From positions 2,864,540 to 2,928,539 of the forward strand of contig NW_004624854.1 of assembly GCF_000247695.1 (NCBI RefSeq): 64,000 bases of DNA, written 5' to 3'. Position 1 is the first letter of the stretch, and the number at the start of each line of letters is the position of its first letter. Source of the stretch: Heterocephalus glaber. Taxonomy: Eukaryota; Chordata; Mammalia; Rodentia; Bathyergidae. Below are positions 1 to 12,174 of this stretch, piece after piece. The notes beneath the pieces were generated by a model. The model was not told the origin of the DNA and did no database searches. It saw only the letters and a list, made by a program, of their open reading frames with translations. The translations under genes were made by a program, and so were the position numbers.

Positions 1-156
1 AATTATTTCTGATTTCATTTTTCCCAGATCCTCTTTTGTTGCCAGTTCAGAGAGTCCAGGTGTTTGAGTATCAGATTGTTCCATCTCATTTCCCTTTGGG
101 CTTGTTGTAGGTTCTCCAGAAGTCTGTTTTTGGGGCTTGTTTACGTGTCTTCTCAT
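1..156 (-). CDS. L1 ORF1 protein, N-terminal 52 codons (partial)
   Basis: The frame starts at the ATG complementary to 154-156 and stays open for 52 codons to the window edge. It begins MRRHVNKPQKQTSGEP. Further in, at about residues 36-51, is SELATKEDLGKMKSEI, a short charged helix typical of the stretch just before the coiled coil of L1 ORF1 proteins. ORF1p is the RNA-binding chaperone that coats L1 RNA and forms trimers through that coiled coil. The coiled coil, RRM and C-terminal domain would lie beyond the left edge. The ATG was chosen because it is the first one after the 5'UTR repeats and no stop follows. Whether the whole ORF1 is intact cannot be seen. Confidence 0.62.
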   Translation of the reverse strand, partial: MRRHVNKPQKQTSGEPTTSPKGNEMEQSDTQTPGLSELATKEDLGKMKSEII

Positions 157-205
157 TTCCACGGGTGGGGGGTGGTGGTGGTGGATGCTTTTGGTGCCCA
201 CGCAA

Positions 206-422
206 CTCACCTTCTCTGCCCTAGGAGCTTGGGATGATGGCGGGGGAACTTCCTTCCAGGTTCTGGGACTGGCTCACCTTCTCTGCCCTAGGAGCTTGGG
301 ATGGCAGTGGGGGAGCTTCCTTCTGGGTTCTGGGACTGGCTCACCTTCTCTGCCCTAGGAGCTTGGGATGGCAGCAGGGGAGCTTCCTTCCAGGTGCTGG
401 GACTGGCTCACCTTCTCTGCCC
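206..422. repeat. 67-bp tandem repeat, about 3.2 units (L1 5'UTR monomers)
   Basis: Units begin with CTCACCTTCTCTGCC at 206, 273, 340 and 407, an exact 67-bp period; the last unit is cut after about 16 bases. Units differ at only a few bases (for example GATGGCGGGGGAAC versus GGCAGTGGGGGAGC). Because 67 is not a multiple of three, the same peptide is spelled in a different frame in each successive unit, which produces three overlapping spurious plus-strand open frames. Confidence 0.9.
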
Positions 423-423
423 T

Positions 424-2235
424 CCACATATACTTATATTATACTTATCAGGTTGTCGACAGAATCATGATATAAAATGGGGGAGAAAAGCTGCATGAGC
501 AAAAGGAAATACTACAGATCAAACATTTTAGCTACATTGAGACTGAAATTTATGCTGAAATTTTATAATTAAAAAACTCATTTATAAAGCTAACCAATAC
601 AACAGACAATGTTTAGTTTTTCATAAAAATGCTCCCAATATTAGTTTTATAACCAGGGAAATAGAAAGACATTGTAAAAGTCAATAGATTATTTTCTATA
701 TTATAAAGCTGGGAAATATGAAATATTGTCATGTCTCATTCCTTCAATTTCACCATACCATATTCAATAATCTAAGTCACAGAAAAGGGACAGAAAAGCA
801 GAGTTCTTGTGTCTAATTCCAGGTCTGCATAGTTTAGGTTTCCATTAATGCAGAAAGGAAAAGCTTGCCATACTATTTCACAGAAACATATTTAGCTGAT
901 ATTATTAGAAATATTTAATCATTTTGAAAAACATAAAATATTATTTCATTAAATACATCTTTCTTAATCAGTTAGCACTTGGCTTTTCTTTCACAGAATA
1001 CTCAACTTTCTTTTTTTTAAACTTTCTTTTTATAGTTTATAGAGAGTGATTGAATAATTTCTAAGACCTATATCAGACTTTTATTTAGAAAATTCTTATA
1101 AAACTCTTTGATCTACTTCTATAATAGATTAAAACCAATTGGTTTTAAATAACTTTTTACTAGACATAATTCAACCTCTGATTTCCATTATTTTTTGTCA
1201 GTTGTTTAGTTAGGGTTTGCTTTTTTGTTTCATTCTGCTAGAAATATTCCTTATTATGTGTTGAATTACAAAAAATTACTTTACTTAGAAAAATTTCACT
1301 ATGCTAAAATGGAATATATTCCTGGAATGTAAGGTTGATTCCATTCTAGATTTATTAATATTAATATACTATATTAATATATTTAATAAGTGAAATATTT
1401 TTATCATCTGCATGATGCAGAAAAAAAGTCTTCTAACAAGAATTCCTGAAAAACTCTCAAGAATATAAGAACTGAGGAATATTTTTTTATGAAGGCATTA
1501 TATGTTGGCAATGCACTTAGGCAAGCTAGATCAAAAAAAGGCATCAGATTGCCAAGAAGTAAGATTCCCTCTGTGACGGTATATCTGAGATACCCCGGAC
1601 CAAGAGCCAGAAATGCAGGACCCATGGGTCAAATCAGACAAGCTCGGAACTGAATCCTTCTCTGGGAATTGATCTTGGCCAATCAGATATGCCAAGATAT
1701 TTTTTTCCTATGGGGGCAGCTTGTATTTAATTACTGGTAGGTATTTGTATTTAAAGGCAAGATATCTTTGGAATTTGAGATAATTCTGAAAGAAAATATA
1801 CTTCTGGAGATTGTATAATCCTTAAAAGTATAATATCTGCATTAGACAACTTTCCAATTGCAGAGAGAGACTAACTGAACCTGCAAATTAAAGGAAGAGA
1901 GATTTTCCTTTGGGTCATGTCTTCAGAGGTTGCAGTCTATGGCCAAGTGGCTCCATGAAGGGGCATCATGGTAAGAGAACATAGCCGAGCAGAGCTGCTG
2001 ACAGTCCAGCTTAACTCACAATCCCTACCAGCTGCTCTCACTGAGATTGCCTGTGCACCAACATCTACCTCAAACATTGAGGGAGCTTGATGTAAGATAT
2101 ATTTGATGTGTACATTAATATGATGACAATGAAGATGATGAGAATGATGACAGTGACTGGTGATGATAGGAGAGCAGGTGGGAGAGGGGGGTAGTCTTTC
2201 ATGAGAGGCTTTCAAACTGATGAAAACTGAATAGA
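424..2235. other. No recognisable feature
   Basis: AT-rich unique-looking DNA with several short AT palindromes (for example around 1350-1385) and no convincing gene or repeat. Confidence 0.5.
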
Positions 2236-2239
2236 CAAA

Positions 2240-3290
2240 GAAGAAACAGACATATGAGAAAACATCGAGGGAAAGCAGAAGCGAGAATGTTCACATCCCT
2301 GAAGTGGGCAAGTTTTTTTCAGAAAAGACATGAAAAGCACTACTCTTAAAATTAGGATGAAAAGTTGGAACTCATCAAATTAAAAATGTGTACTCTCAAG
2401 AAAAAAAATTAAATAAAAAAGCAAGCTACAATTGGGAGAAAAATTTTATATGACATGTATCTGACAAAAGGCTTATCTGGACTATATAAAGCAATAATTC
2501 AATAGTAAAAATAACAAATAAGAAAAGGCTTGAATAGATAAAGATCACAAAAAATGTGAATGATCAGTAAGATGTACTTAATAACCACATAATTAGACAT
2601 TAGAGAAATGGACATTAAAACCACGCTATCTAGAGTGTCTAAAAATTATAGTAATAACAAAAAAGAGTAAAGTGTAGAGCAACTAGAAAGCTTATTAATT
2701 ATTTATTAGAGTATCATGATACAACTAATTTGGAAGATAGAGTTTCTTTTTAACATTTTCATCTGAACTTACATATTCATTTACCCAAGGATTCTGTAAT
2801 ACACATGCAAATATCCACCAAAGATTATTAAAAGCATACATGCAAAAAAGATTAATAATAATTTTTAAAGAATATTTTATTCATCATAGTAAAGAATAGA
2901 AATAGTCCAAAGAACTATTAGCCAATCAATTGTTAGACAATTATATTGTATAAATACAATAAAATACTATACTGTCAAACAGTACAAGTATAGTAATTAC
3001 TGGTATGTCCAAGCATGAATGCATTTCCAGATATTACACTGAGTGTACAAAGCCAGACACAAGGTATACATAAAGCATTATTTGATTTAAGTGAAGTTTT
3101 AGAGCAGGCAAAAAAAATCTGTGAGAATAGATATCATAGTAATTAACCTTTGTTAACATTGAGGAAGCTGATGACATTATACATATATCTTATGTATTGG
3201 CTGAAATGATAGTTATATGGTACATCAGAATATATTCTGGTAAAACTCATTTATCTATATATTAAATTTTATGTATTTTTTAAATGATTA
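2240..3290 (+). mobile_element. Old L1 fragment, ORF2 C-terminus and 3'UTR
   Basis: The plus strand resembles the end of L1 ORF2: a CATCAAATTAAAAA stretch, a TTGGGAGAAAAA stretch, then GGCTTGAATAGATAAAGATC and GACATTAGAGAAATGGACATT, matching in order the landmarks near the ORF2 stop of mammalian L1s. The following 600 bp have the character of an older L1M-type 3'UTR. Stops and frameshifts are frequent, so the copy is dead. Confidence 0.6.
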
Positions 3291-3724
3291 GGAACACCTT
3301 TCTAGGTGAGTTATAACAACATTATTTTTAAAAGGTGGAATTGAAATCACAGCACAAATCCATAGTAAAGGCAATTAGCAAGCCATTCTTTGAAGATTTA
3401 CAGTTATATCAAGTAACAGCAGAACATCTGGGTGAAATACAAAGAGGAAAAAATAGCAGCAAGGTCAGCATAAACATTTGATGAAGTGGTTAGTGGTATT
3501 TGAAGTAGTCACACTTATTTGAATATGTGTGAAAGTATTGCATCTAATCTGAGGAAACATGAGTGAGAAATACAAGAAAATGAAATTATTGGGAAAAGAA
3601 GAGTAAAAATAATACATATTAAAGATCAGCTGGAAAGAAAAGTGATACATGAGTTTGGCCCTCGATTGGATGGTATTCTAATGGCAAAGTAACTTCCGGA
3701 CTGGATTATTTATCTGAAAGAATT

Positions 3725-4036
3725 TAAAGTGATATTTTTTCCTTGCCTTCTTTCCTTTCCCCCAACCCCCTCCCTGGTTCCCCTTCCCTTTTGAACCTTT
3801 TCTTCCTATTTTACATTATCTGTTGTACATTTTGATCCTCATTTATGAAAAGGAGAAGAAAAAAATGGAAACAAAAGTTTTTGAAAATAGGGAGGGGTAG
3901 AGAGGTGGAAGGAAAAGAAGGAGAATGGGGAAAAATCAAGAACCTAGATATATCATGTACAGGTACAGATTCCCAATGTTGAATGTGATCATAATGCATT
4001 CCTAAAATGCACCAATAAACTTAATGGAATTTTAAA
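3725..4036 (+). mobile_element. L1 3' end (lineage-specific 3'UTR with G-rich polypurine tract)
   Basis: A G-rich polypurine tract (about 3886-3940) is followed by a conserved block around CATGTACAGGTACAGATTCCC and ATGTGATCATAATGCATTCC, and ends in ACCAATAAACTTAATGG, which holds an AATAAA signal. The same block recurs at 11418-11535 (+), 36753-36951 (-) and, more diverged, 43866-43980 (-). A polypurine tract followed by AATAAA is the usual layout of L1 3'UTRs. The true 5' limit is uncertain because polypyrimidine sequence precedes it. Confidence 0.6.
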
Positions 4037-4039
4037 AAT

Positions 4040-5395
4040 GTGAACAAGATAATAATATAATTGTCAAATAGGAAACTAGTCACATCCAGTATAGAGATCC
4101 ACATTAGATAAACAAGCATAAAATTTTTACTTCAGCTGAAAATCATAAGCAAGAAAAAAGAATATTTAATTTCAGCAAATATCACTAGTCCTCATTACTA
4201 AAGGGGAAGGGAGAACTTAGGGAGGGGCTGCAAAGCTTAGGGAAAATAGAAAACAGAACAAAGAAGATGCGAAGAAAATGTTTAAAGTGCCATGCTCAGA
4301 GGGGCTGAGGCTGAAGTCCCATCTTCAGTGGGCTCAAAGGCTCAAAAACGTCTGCTAGGGAGTAGCTTGTCTGGCAGTCTCTCAAGAATGAGGTGTTTAG
4401 GCCACATTTTTCTAAAACTCATATTGCAAGTCTTTCCAGATCTTTGCGATGTCTTGGATAAACTAAAGTACTACTTTTTGGAAAAATAATTTTGCCTTGA
4501 ACAGAGTATTTTATGTTAATGAATAGTATTTAAGAAATAAATTTAGTTAGTGAAGGACTCATGTTCTCATAATTATTTGTACATTTAAATATTGTATCAT
4601 TTCAGAAAGGAAACCAACACTGAATTATTTAAACATGAAGCTTTATTAAAAGAACTATCAGATTCTTATAAATGAAACTATGTCATAGCAAAACAACCCC
4701 AATTTTAACCAGAAATTATTCTGGATGTAACTTAGCATAAAAAAGAAATTTAGAATCGTTTCGAGTTCTTTAGATGTTATTTTAATATAAGATAAATAGG
4801 AATTTTAAAATGTCTGCTTTTAATATTTCACAATAAAATAGTTTTAGTTTGAATACACTCTCTTTCATGCTTGGACTTTAATTTAAATGTTGATTGAATA
4901 TACGTGGTTGATTTTCCTCCTGAAATTTTATAAGAAATTGAATATATTCTTATTATCTCATTATTGCCACTTTATTATCGGCATCTTTATGTTCTATTTC
5001 ACGTCATTCTAGAGTCTTCAATACAATACAATGTAATTGGATATGATTTCTTCAGTGAAAAAGAATGTGAGTAATATTTTACTTTTGTGTCTAGATGTTC
5101 ACAGGAATAAACATTTTATTTAAATCACTCTTTAGTACCACCTTTCAACCTCTGAAAGCGAAAGGTGTATGGCCAGCACTGGTACAGCCAAAGGAGACTC
5201 CTTGTTCTGCAGAGTGGGCTAGTGCTTCCATAAACAGCTGAAGGTTCTCACAGAAAGGGAGGACAAGACACTGGTTAATAAAAGGAGAAAGACAAAATGC
5301 TAGGATAGATGTTAAGTTTTTACTTATTTATTGTATGTACGTAGTCTTCCTTTAGAAAACCAACATCTCTATACCAGTTCATTCTACGAGAAGAG
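4040..5395. other. No recognisable feature
   Basis: AT-rich sequence without a supported gene or identifiable repeat. The 65-codon open frame at 4292-4489 (+) resembles nothing I know. Confidence 0.45.
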
Positions 5396-5399
5396 CTCT

Positions 5400-6213
5400 T
5401 CATCTGAAAGACAAATGATAGCATGAAAGATGTACAAATGGCCAGTGAATACATGAGATCAGGTGCAGCATCTCTGGCATCAGAGAGATGCAAATTAAAA
5501 CCACACTGAGTTCACATCTTACCCAGAAAGAATGGACAACATCCAGAAATTAAATAATGACAAATGCTGGTGAGGCTGAGGGGGAAAAACAATTTCTATA
5601 TTGATGATGGGAATGTAAACTACTACAACCACTATGAAAATCAGTATGGAAATTCTGCAACAAATAAGCAAACACCCAGAAATTCCATTTGGTTCAATCA
5701 TTTTCCTTCTGGGTAGCTAACAAAAGAGTTAAAGACTTCATATTGCAGTGATACGTGCATACTCATGTTGATAGCAGCCCTATTCATACAATCTAAATAT
5801 TGAAAATGGCTGGTATATCCATCAACAAATGAATGGATGAAGAAAGTGTGGCATTTATATACAATGAATTATTTATTCTGCTGCAAAGAAGGATAAATTT
5901 GAGTCATTTGTAGGAAAATGGATGCACCTTAAGATGATAAGTGAAATAAATTGAACATACAACCTTAAATATCACATGTTTTCTCTTATATGAGAAACCC
6001 AAAGTATAAATAAATTAAAGAGCAAAATAAAAGACTGATAACAGAATACAGAAAGAGAAATCTTTTGCTAATGGGAAGAGGACCAAGAAATAGTGGGACA
6101 GGAGGAGGTAAAACAAACTAAGATGTGTCATAACCATGTGCCAGAATCCCATGATGAATGCAAACTTTATGTGTTATAAACATGTGCTATAAAAATAAAA
6201 ACTGAAACAAAAA
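5400..6213 (+). mobile_element. L1 3' part, 5'-truncated
   Basis: From 5436 the sequence follows the end of L1 ORF2: ACAAATGGCCAGTGAATACA, then GAGATGCAAATTAAAACCAC, then the block encoding the conserved water/weight-like C-terminal region, and the ATGAATGGATGAAGAAAGTG landmark at about 5830. It ends in an AATAAAAACTG signal and a short A-rich tail near 6213. ORF2 is interrupted, so only a fossil 3' segment remains. No upstream reverse transcriptase region is present, which is the normal result of 5' truncation. Confidence 0.75.
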
Positions 6214-6214
6214 A

Positions 6215-7345
6215 GAAATGAGTAAGCACTACTGTTTCTTTCTTCTTTGTGCACAACTCCTTGTAGAACACCTGTTCCTGCCACCTCAGTGTTTTAACTT
6301 TTAGGAATTCTGATCACTGACCCTCCCCAAAAACACCCAGTCTTGCCCCTCATACAGCAAGCACAACGATTCCCTTTGGGAAGAGTTGGCCCAAGGCTTC
6401 CAGCCTGGCCAAAGCCACGACCTCCTTGACAGCTTGCCCATGAATGCCAGTGTCCTCTTGAGCACATGCTATTCTCCTCACCAATCTCTCAAGCAATTTC
6501 CAGCCCAGGAAAGAGCTGTCAGTTATGGAGGCCTCACTCATGAAAAGCCCTGTAGACTGTTGTAAATGTTCTCAGGTCACTCGCAGTTGTATTCACCTGT
6601 TCAGTAACATTTCTGTGAATCTCCATTGTTTCAATGTAAAGCAAGGGTCACAGAAACTCACCTTAAAATAGTATGAAAACTGAAGTGGGAGCTGTTTCCT
6701 TGTCTGAAGTCTGAGGCAGACTGAGCTTGTCTTTGGCCTGGCCCCGTGACTGTTTACATTTGCTACATACCACTTTCTCTCTTTCCCTATTTCCGTTCTC
6801 CATTCAGCAGCAAAATCTCTGTTTGATGCGAAGTGGACCATGAGAAGCCCTGCTCAGAGCTCTCCCTGGCTTCTGCTGCACCTGGACGCAAGTCCTTCAC
6901 TGGCCGGCTCCTGGGAATCTCGCTGCAGACTCAGTGTGGAACATCTTCCGCTTATACCAATGTTTTAGTCCACCAGTTTTCTTCCACTTTTCCAAATGCT
7001 CCCTATGCAATGCTATGCAGTTTCAGCACCATGATTCTTCGGCCCAGAACAATTCCCACATGTCAACCTCTGTGTCACCTATTTAACAGTAGGTTGCGCT
7101 GAAAATATTACTTCTTCACCATATGGGTGACTCATAGAACACTGCAGTCCTCTCCGATTTGTTGTTTTGTGTACATATATTCATATCTGAACATTTTTGC
7201 TTTACTTATGTGTACATGTGATACATACTTATGTAATACAAGTGCATGTAGTGTACATCTATCATCTTTCTCCATAGATGCATACATTTGTATGTGAACA
7301 CACATATATGTGTGATCATTGCTATTTGTTCATTTGGTACAAGTC
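6215..7345. other. Unassigned, slightly GC-richer stretch
   Basis: Several open frames of 60-90 codons occur on both strands (for example 6350-6541 minus, 6833-7102 plus), but none resembles a known protein and none has supporting splice or start context. An old LTR is possible. Confidence 0.35.
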
Positions 7346-7349
7346 TACC

Positions 7350-7495
7350 CTCCCCAGGAAACTCTAAGCTCAATGAGAACAGGGGTGAAGTTCCTACGTT
7401 AGATTTTCTCTCTGTTTTATTGCCAGTACCAAAGGGAATGCCTGAAACTTCTGGACTCCTACTGAATCTTGAATAAGTGAATAAATTGCTCCATC
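7350..7495 (+). mobile_element. L2 LINE 3' tail
   Basis: The order AACTCTAAGCTCAATGAGAACAGGGG, then TTTTATTGCCAGTACC, then ATGCCTGAAAC, then GAATAAGTGAATAAAT matches the conserved 3' end of LINE-2 (clustered 'aagctc..tgaggcagggac' and 'gaatgaatgaat' landmarks). This is a mammal-wide old repeat, diverged throughout. Confidence 0.62.
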
Positions 7496-7499
7496 TATT

Positions 7500-9235
7500 T
7501 TATATTCTTTATTATTTTAAATTTAATTCTGTGTGTATGTATTTGCATACACAGGAGGGTTTTGATGATTCAGACAACCTGTGAATGCTTAAAAATTAAT
7601 GAGGGAATAAAATAGATGCCAGCTGTTTCTTCCATTTGGTTACTGTCTGGACCTTGAATAGAATCTTGTAATACAGGTTTTTTATTTTCTAACTCCATAT
7701 TTTGATCTTTAATATTTTGAAAGAAATTGTTCTGAGATAAGGATGATAAATCTAAAGGTATTCTGTCCTCAGGGAAGGAAAACAATCTTAAATTGGATTA
7801 AAAGTTAATGAAACATTTTACTAGTGAATTTTATCATAGCATTTGTGAATCGTGGCTCAGCATCCCAATAATTTTAAAACCACTCTCAATCAGTGAATGG
7901 CTATGAGAAAGTTCTCATTTTATGATCCAAAAAGTCTCATGCAAAAGAAGAGAAATTAGGCTATGAAAAGAAGATACTGTATAACTTGCCTAATGATCCG
8001 TAATCTGCTAAAAGTACAGCTGCAGTGGGTGTTTAACAGGTGCTATGATTACGAAGCATAAACAAATGTGCTAGGCTTTGTAGTACATTTCATACCTTAT
8101 AAAGAATTGGACTAATTTGGACACGGCGAATGGATTAGGTCAAATGACATTCTTGTAAAAGGTCTGTGAATATGTTGTCAAATTTGATTGAAATTCTTAT
8201 CTTAACAATGTGTTTAGTTTTTAAATGAGTAGAATACTATTTTAATGTTCTAGTAGTGAATTTTAATGCCATTCCTCCTATATAGCATGTACTTTGGAAT
8301 AAAGATTGTAATTCTTATGGTTTTCTAGCAATGAAATGCCATGTCTTGGGACGTTCTGCTAATTGTACTATAAGAGTCCATGTACTCTTTGCAACTGAGG
8401 ATAAATCCTAGCCCTGACACCATCAGAGCAAAAGAGTGAAGTTTTTGTCTGCCAGACAATTAACCACATGCATATTACTTAAATAGCTCTGAGTAAACTG
8501 ACAGGATTTTATTTAGAGATCTGAAACTACTTAATAATTGAAGAAAGCATTTCTGAAATGACTGACTAAATACCAGAATATAGGTATAACTTGAACAAAT
8601 ACCAGAATATAGGTATAACCTGAGCAAAGACAAAAAGAGAAAAATAAAAAGAGAGAGGAACATAAATAAAGCCAAGGTCTACCATGGAAAATTCACTAAA
8701 CTCCAATAATACAGAATGAATACAGGACTCAAGTAGTAAAAACAAGAAAAAATATTGAGTCACCTGACACAGAGCATGGTACAGTAGGGTTTCAAATGAC
8801 AATTTCAAGGGAAATATTAACTAATGAGTCTGAACTTGGACAAGAGGACCTAATGGTACAAACTTAGAAATCACTAGCAGGTATATTTGTGCCTTTTAAA
8901 TAGGAAAATGATTTAAAATAAGTATAGCAAGAGATGGGAAAAATATTACATGACAACTTGCTGAAATCTGTCACATACATGGGGTATAAAAAAGACTGAA
9001 AGGAACAATTAAGTCCAGCAAAAATTGAAAGATTGTGATGTCATGGAAGCCAAGATGAGTAACGATCCTGAAAAATATAATTTCCAGGGTGTGTTGACTG
9101 TTGTTGAGGAAATGGAATATCCATTAGGATCTGTAAGAATTTGATTGCTTGTAAGAAAATGACCATAATTAGAGGGCCCCAAAGATTAAATTGTGACAAA
9201 TCCCTGTCAATGTCAACCAGGTGAACTGAAGCTCT
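7500..9235. other. Mostly featureless AT-rich sequence
   Basis: No gene is supported. It contains one short perfect-period duplication (8568-8625), listed separately. Confidence 0.45.
8568..8625. repeat. 29-bp tandem duplication
   Basis: AAATACCAGAATATAGGTAT and its following nine bases (8568-8596) are repeated directly at 8597-8625 with two changes near the end (TTGAAC versus CTGAGC). This is a simple local duplication. Confidence 0.85.
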
Positions 9236-9239
9236 GAAG

Positions 9240-11405
9240 TTTTTTGAATTCTTTATATTCTGGGTAGTAACCTATCAAATAAGTAGCTGGCCAAGGTTTC
9301 TTCCCATGCTGTACACTCTTTCATTTAATTAACTGTTTCTGTACTATGAAGAAGCGTTTTAATGATGCAAACCCATGTATTGATACTTGCTACCATTTCC
9401 TGAGTTACTGGAATCTCATTCAGAAAATCTTTTCCTATGTTCATATCTTGGAGAGTTTCTCCTCTTTTTCAATGTTTCAGGTCTTATAGTTAGGTCTTTG
9501 ATCCATTTGGATTTGATTCTTGTAGAAGGTTAAAGATGCAGAAATAATTTTAATATTCTACTTATAGATACCTAGTTTTCCAAGCCCCATTTGTTAAAGA
9601 CTTCCTCTTTTCTTGAAAGTATGTTTTTATTAAATTTCTCAAGGATTGTATGGCTGTAATGCAACAGTTTCTTTTTATGTCCCATATTATATTCCAGTGA
9701 TTTACATGACTTTCTATGCAGGTAGTACTATAGGATTTTTTTGTTGCTATGTCTTTGTTATATATTTTGAAAGTGGGTATTATGATACCTCCAGTATTGC
9801 TCGCTTTTGTTTAAGATTTCTTTGGCTATTCTGGGTCTACTGCTTTTTCATATAAATTTTGAGATTTTTTTTTCTAGTTCTTTGAAGAATGTCATTGATA
9901 TTTTGATGGGGATTACATAGAACCTATAAACTGCTCTTGGTAATATGGTCATTTTAATACATTAATTCCACTGATATATGAACATGGATTGTCTTTCATC
10001 TTCTAATGTCTTCTTTAATTTCTTTCTTCAGTGTTGTGTAATTTTTAGTACAAAGATGTTTTACTTCCTTGGCTAGGTTTCTTCCTAGATTCTGTCTGTC
10101 TATCTATCTATCAAAACTATTGCAAATAGAAACGTTTTCTTGATTATTTCTCAGCCAGTTATTTATTAATCTGTAGAAAAACCATTGATTTTTGTACATT
10201 GGTTTTGTATCTTGTCATTTTGATGAATTTGTTTATCAGATCTAAAAATCTGCTGGTGGAGTGTGTTAAGGTCTTCTAAGTAAAGGAGTATAATTTCTGA
10301 AAATGGGATAATTTAACTTCTTTCTTTTCAATTAATATTTTTTCTCTTACACAATTTCTCTGGCTAAAATTTCAAGAACTGTACTAACCAGTACAATACT
10401 GTAAGGACAGAACAGTACTGAACAGTAAAATCATTCCTCATTTTAGAGAGAAGATTTCCCAGGGGTATAATGTTGACTGTGAGTGTTTTATTTGCCTTTA
10501 TCATATTGAGATAATATTCTTCTAAACCAAATTTCTTTAGGGATCCTATCATTATTTTGAAATTTCGAAGGCTTTTTCTGCATCTACTGATGGTCATGTG
10601 ATTTTTGTTTGATGCTATGTATATGCTGTTTTATGTTGATTGAGGTACACATGTTGGATCACCCTTGCAAACCTGGAATGAAACCAACTTAATCATGGCA
10701 TATGATCTTTTCCGTGTGTTATTGAGTTCTATTTGGAAGTATTTTATTAAACATTTTTTATCTGTATTCATCATGATACTTGTTTGTACATTTTTCATTA
10801 AATTTTCTTTTTAAACACCTAGAGTGGAGGATCTAAACACAAAAAAATTATTTACAAGTCATCAGCTAAAGGAAAGTAAAAAAAAGTATATAGATCATCA
10901 TGAAAATTTAAATAGCACACATTTAGAAAAAGACAGTAGCAAAAGTCAACGATAATAAATGTTCATCAAACTTGAATAAATAAATATGAATCCAAACATA
11001 TAAAATATATTTTAAATTAAAACAAAAGTTTATGCTAGTAAAATTGATAATTTAAATGATTTCATAGGAAACTATAGCTTACTCAAGTACTATAAAAAGA
11101 AATATTACATGAAATTTGTACTAAAATATCTAACAACATACAACATTCCTGCAATACCTCTTAGAATTTATAGAAGAGTTCTTCCTAAACTTCCAGATGG
11201 TTTATATGCATTTTATACCAAATATCTCTAAGAAGAGAAATATTTAAAAAGGAATTTTCCCAGTACATTTAAAAGACTGATATCATCCTGAAGGCATACT
11301 CATTCAAGAAAGTATGTATGGCTAATCCAATAAACACAATGCAATAATAAATAAATAGGATCATTATAAGAAAGCAAAGCACATTTTAGAAATAGAGAGA
11401 TTAAC
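9240..11405 (-). mobile_element. L1 with inverted 5' segment (head-to-head ORF2 pieces)
   Basis: 9240-10800 is L1 ORF2 read on the minus strand. It runs from the reverse transcriptase (10364-10600: FGLEEYYLNMIKA and TVNIIPLGNLLSK resemble the 'GIEGTYLNIIKAIY..PTANIILNGE' region) down to the C-terminal part near 9250-9500. From about 10820 to 11360 the plus strand instead carries the part of ORF2 just before it: KVYASKIDNLNDF, then a CTTCCAGATGGTTTATATGC block corresponding to the 'PDGFTGEFYQTF' region. The two pieces abut head-to-head near 10800 and are nearly adjacent in ORF2. That is the signature of a 5' inversion (twin priming) during insertion on the minus strand. The 3'UTR is missing on the left. 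All frames are broken. Confidence 0.6.
10092..10112. repeat. (TCTA)n/(TCTG)n microsatellite
   Basis: A short run of about five tetranucleotides inside the antisense L1 sequence. Confidence 0.85.
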
Positions 11406-11417
11406 ACTGTACACATT

Positions 11418-11535
11418 TTAAATGAATGGGGAAAAAATAAGAACCAAGATATCTCATGTAAAGGCAACAATTCCCACGATGAATGTCATCATAATGTAGA
11501 CTCAAAATCTACCAATAAACTCAATGAATAAAAAA
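11418..11535 (+). mobile_element. L1 3'UTR end fragment
   Basis: About 118 bp matching the L1 3'-end block at 3945-4036: GGGGAAAAAATAAGAACC, ATCTCATGTAAAGGCAACAA, ATGAATGTCATCATAATGTA, ending ACCAATAAACTCAATG plus an A-rich tail. A very short 5'-truncated copy. Confidence 0.65.
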
Positions 11536-11539
11536 ATTA

Positions 11540-12160
11540 TTCAGTGATGAAACTATATGATCATCCCTGTGGATGCAGCAATTAGTTCGAAACATTATAC
11601 CTTCATCAGGGGAAAAACAGGAATTGTTTCCTTGAGATGTAAGAGCCACTCACCGGAAACTCAAGCAACATGAGTAGGCATATTGACAAAATAAGCACTC
11701 CCTTTAATGCGAGGAGATAATGCAGAGGTTTCCTGGTTTCACCTGTTCTGTTTAGATTTGCAGAGCTAAATTGTGCTGTAGAACACACACACCTACACAC
11801 ACAAGACTACAAGTTTACACTTAAAGATGTCTTTGAATGGGAGAAATAAATCAGTGAACTATATTTACACTAAGTACCAACGTTTAATATATTTCTGAGG
11901 ATAAAATAGCAGTTTGAAAAGAAAATGCACTTTGTGCCACAGAAACGGACTTAACAGAACATGCAATAAAGAAATAAATGTAATTCGTAAATGCCAACAG
12001 AAATGGAAAGAAATTATTAATTCCTTGAGGTTTAAGAAGGTGTTTACGGATAAAATTAGAAAACTAAAATGTCAGACACTAATCCAAGCTGAACTGGGGG
12101 AGAGAAATAACATTTTATAAACTAAATATTCAGTATCATAAATACTCAGTTCTCGTGTTA
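11540..12160. other. No recognisable feature
   Basis: Moderately AT-rich. It includes two chance open frames of 64-68 codons without recognisable similarity. Confidence 0.45.
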
Positions 12161-12174
12161 ATACCATGTGAATT

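Larger units (their letters stand above)
1..423 (-). mobile_element. L1 LINE 5' end (5'UTR plus start of ORF1), runs off the left edge
   Basis: Read on the minus strand, this is the front of a LINE-1: tandem 67-bp units (206-422), a G/C-rich linker (157-205), then an open reading frame from 156 leftward that looks like L1 ORF1. Tandem monomers upstream of ORF1 are the usual promoter layout of rodent L1s, so I infer these units are the 5'UTR. The body of the element lies outside the window, so full length and the target-site duplication cannot be judged. The right boundary, near 423, is where similarity to the tandem unit stops and AT-rich sequence begins. The absence of stops and the high similarity between units suggest a fairly young copy. 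Confidence 0.7.

Noticed and set aside
137..498. Three overlapping plus-strand frames of 65-78 codons spelling a similar Trp/Gly/Leu-rich peptide
   Set aside because: They are the 67-bp tandem unit read in three frames, on the strand opposite the L1 ORF1. The repetition is caused by the unit length, not by a protein.
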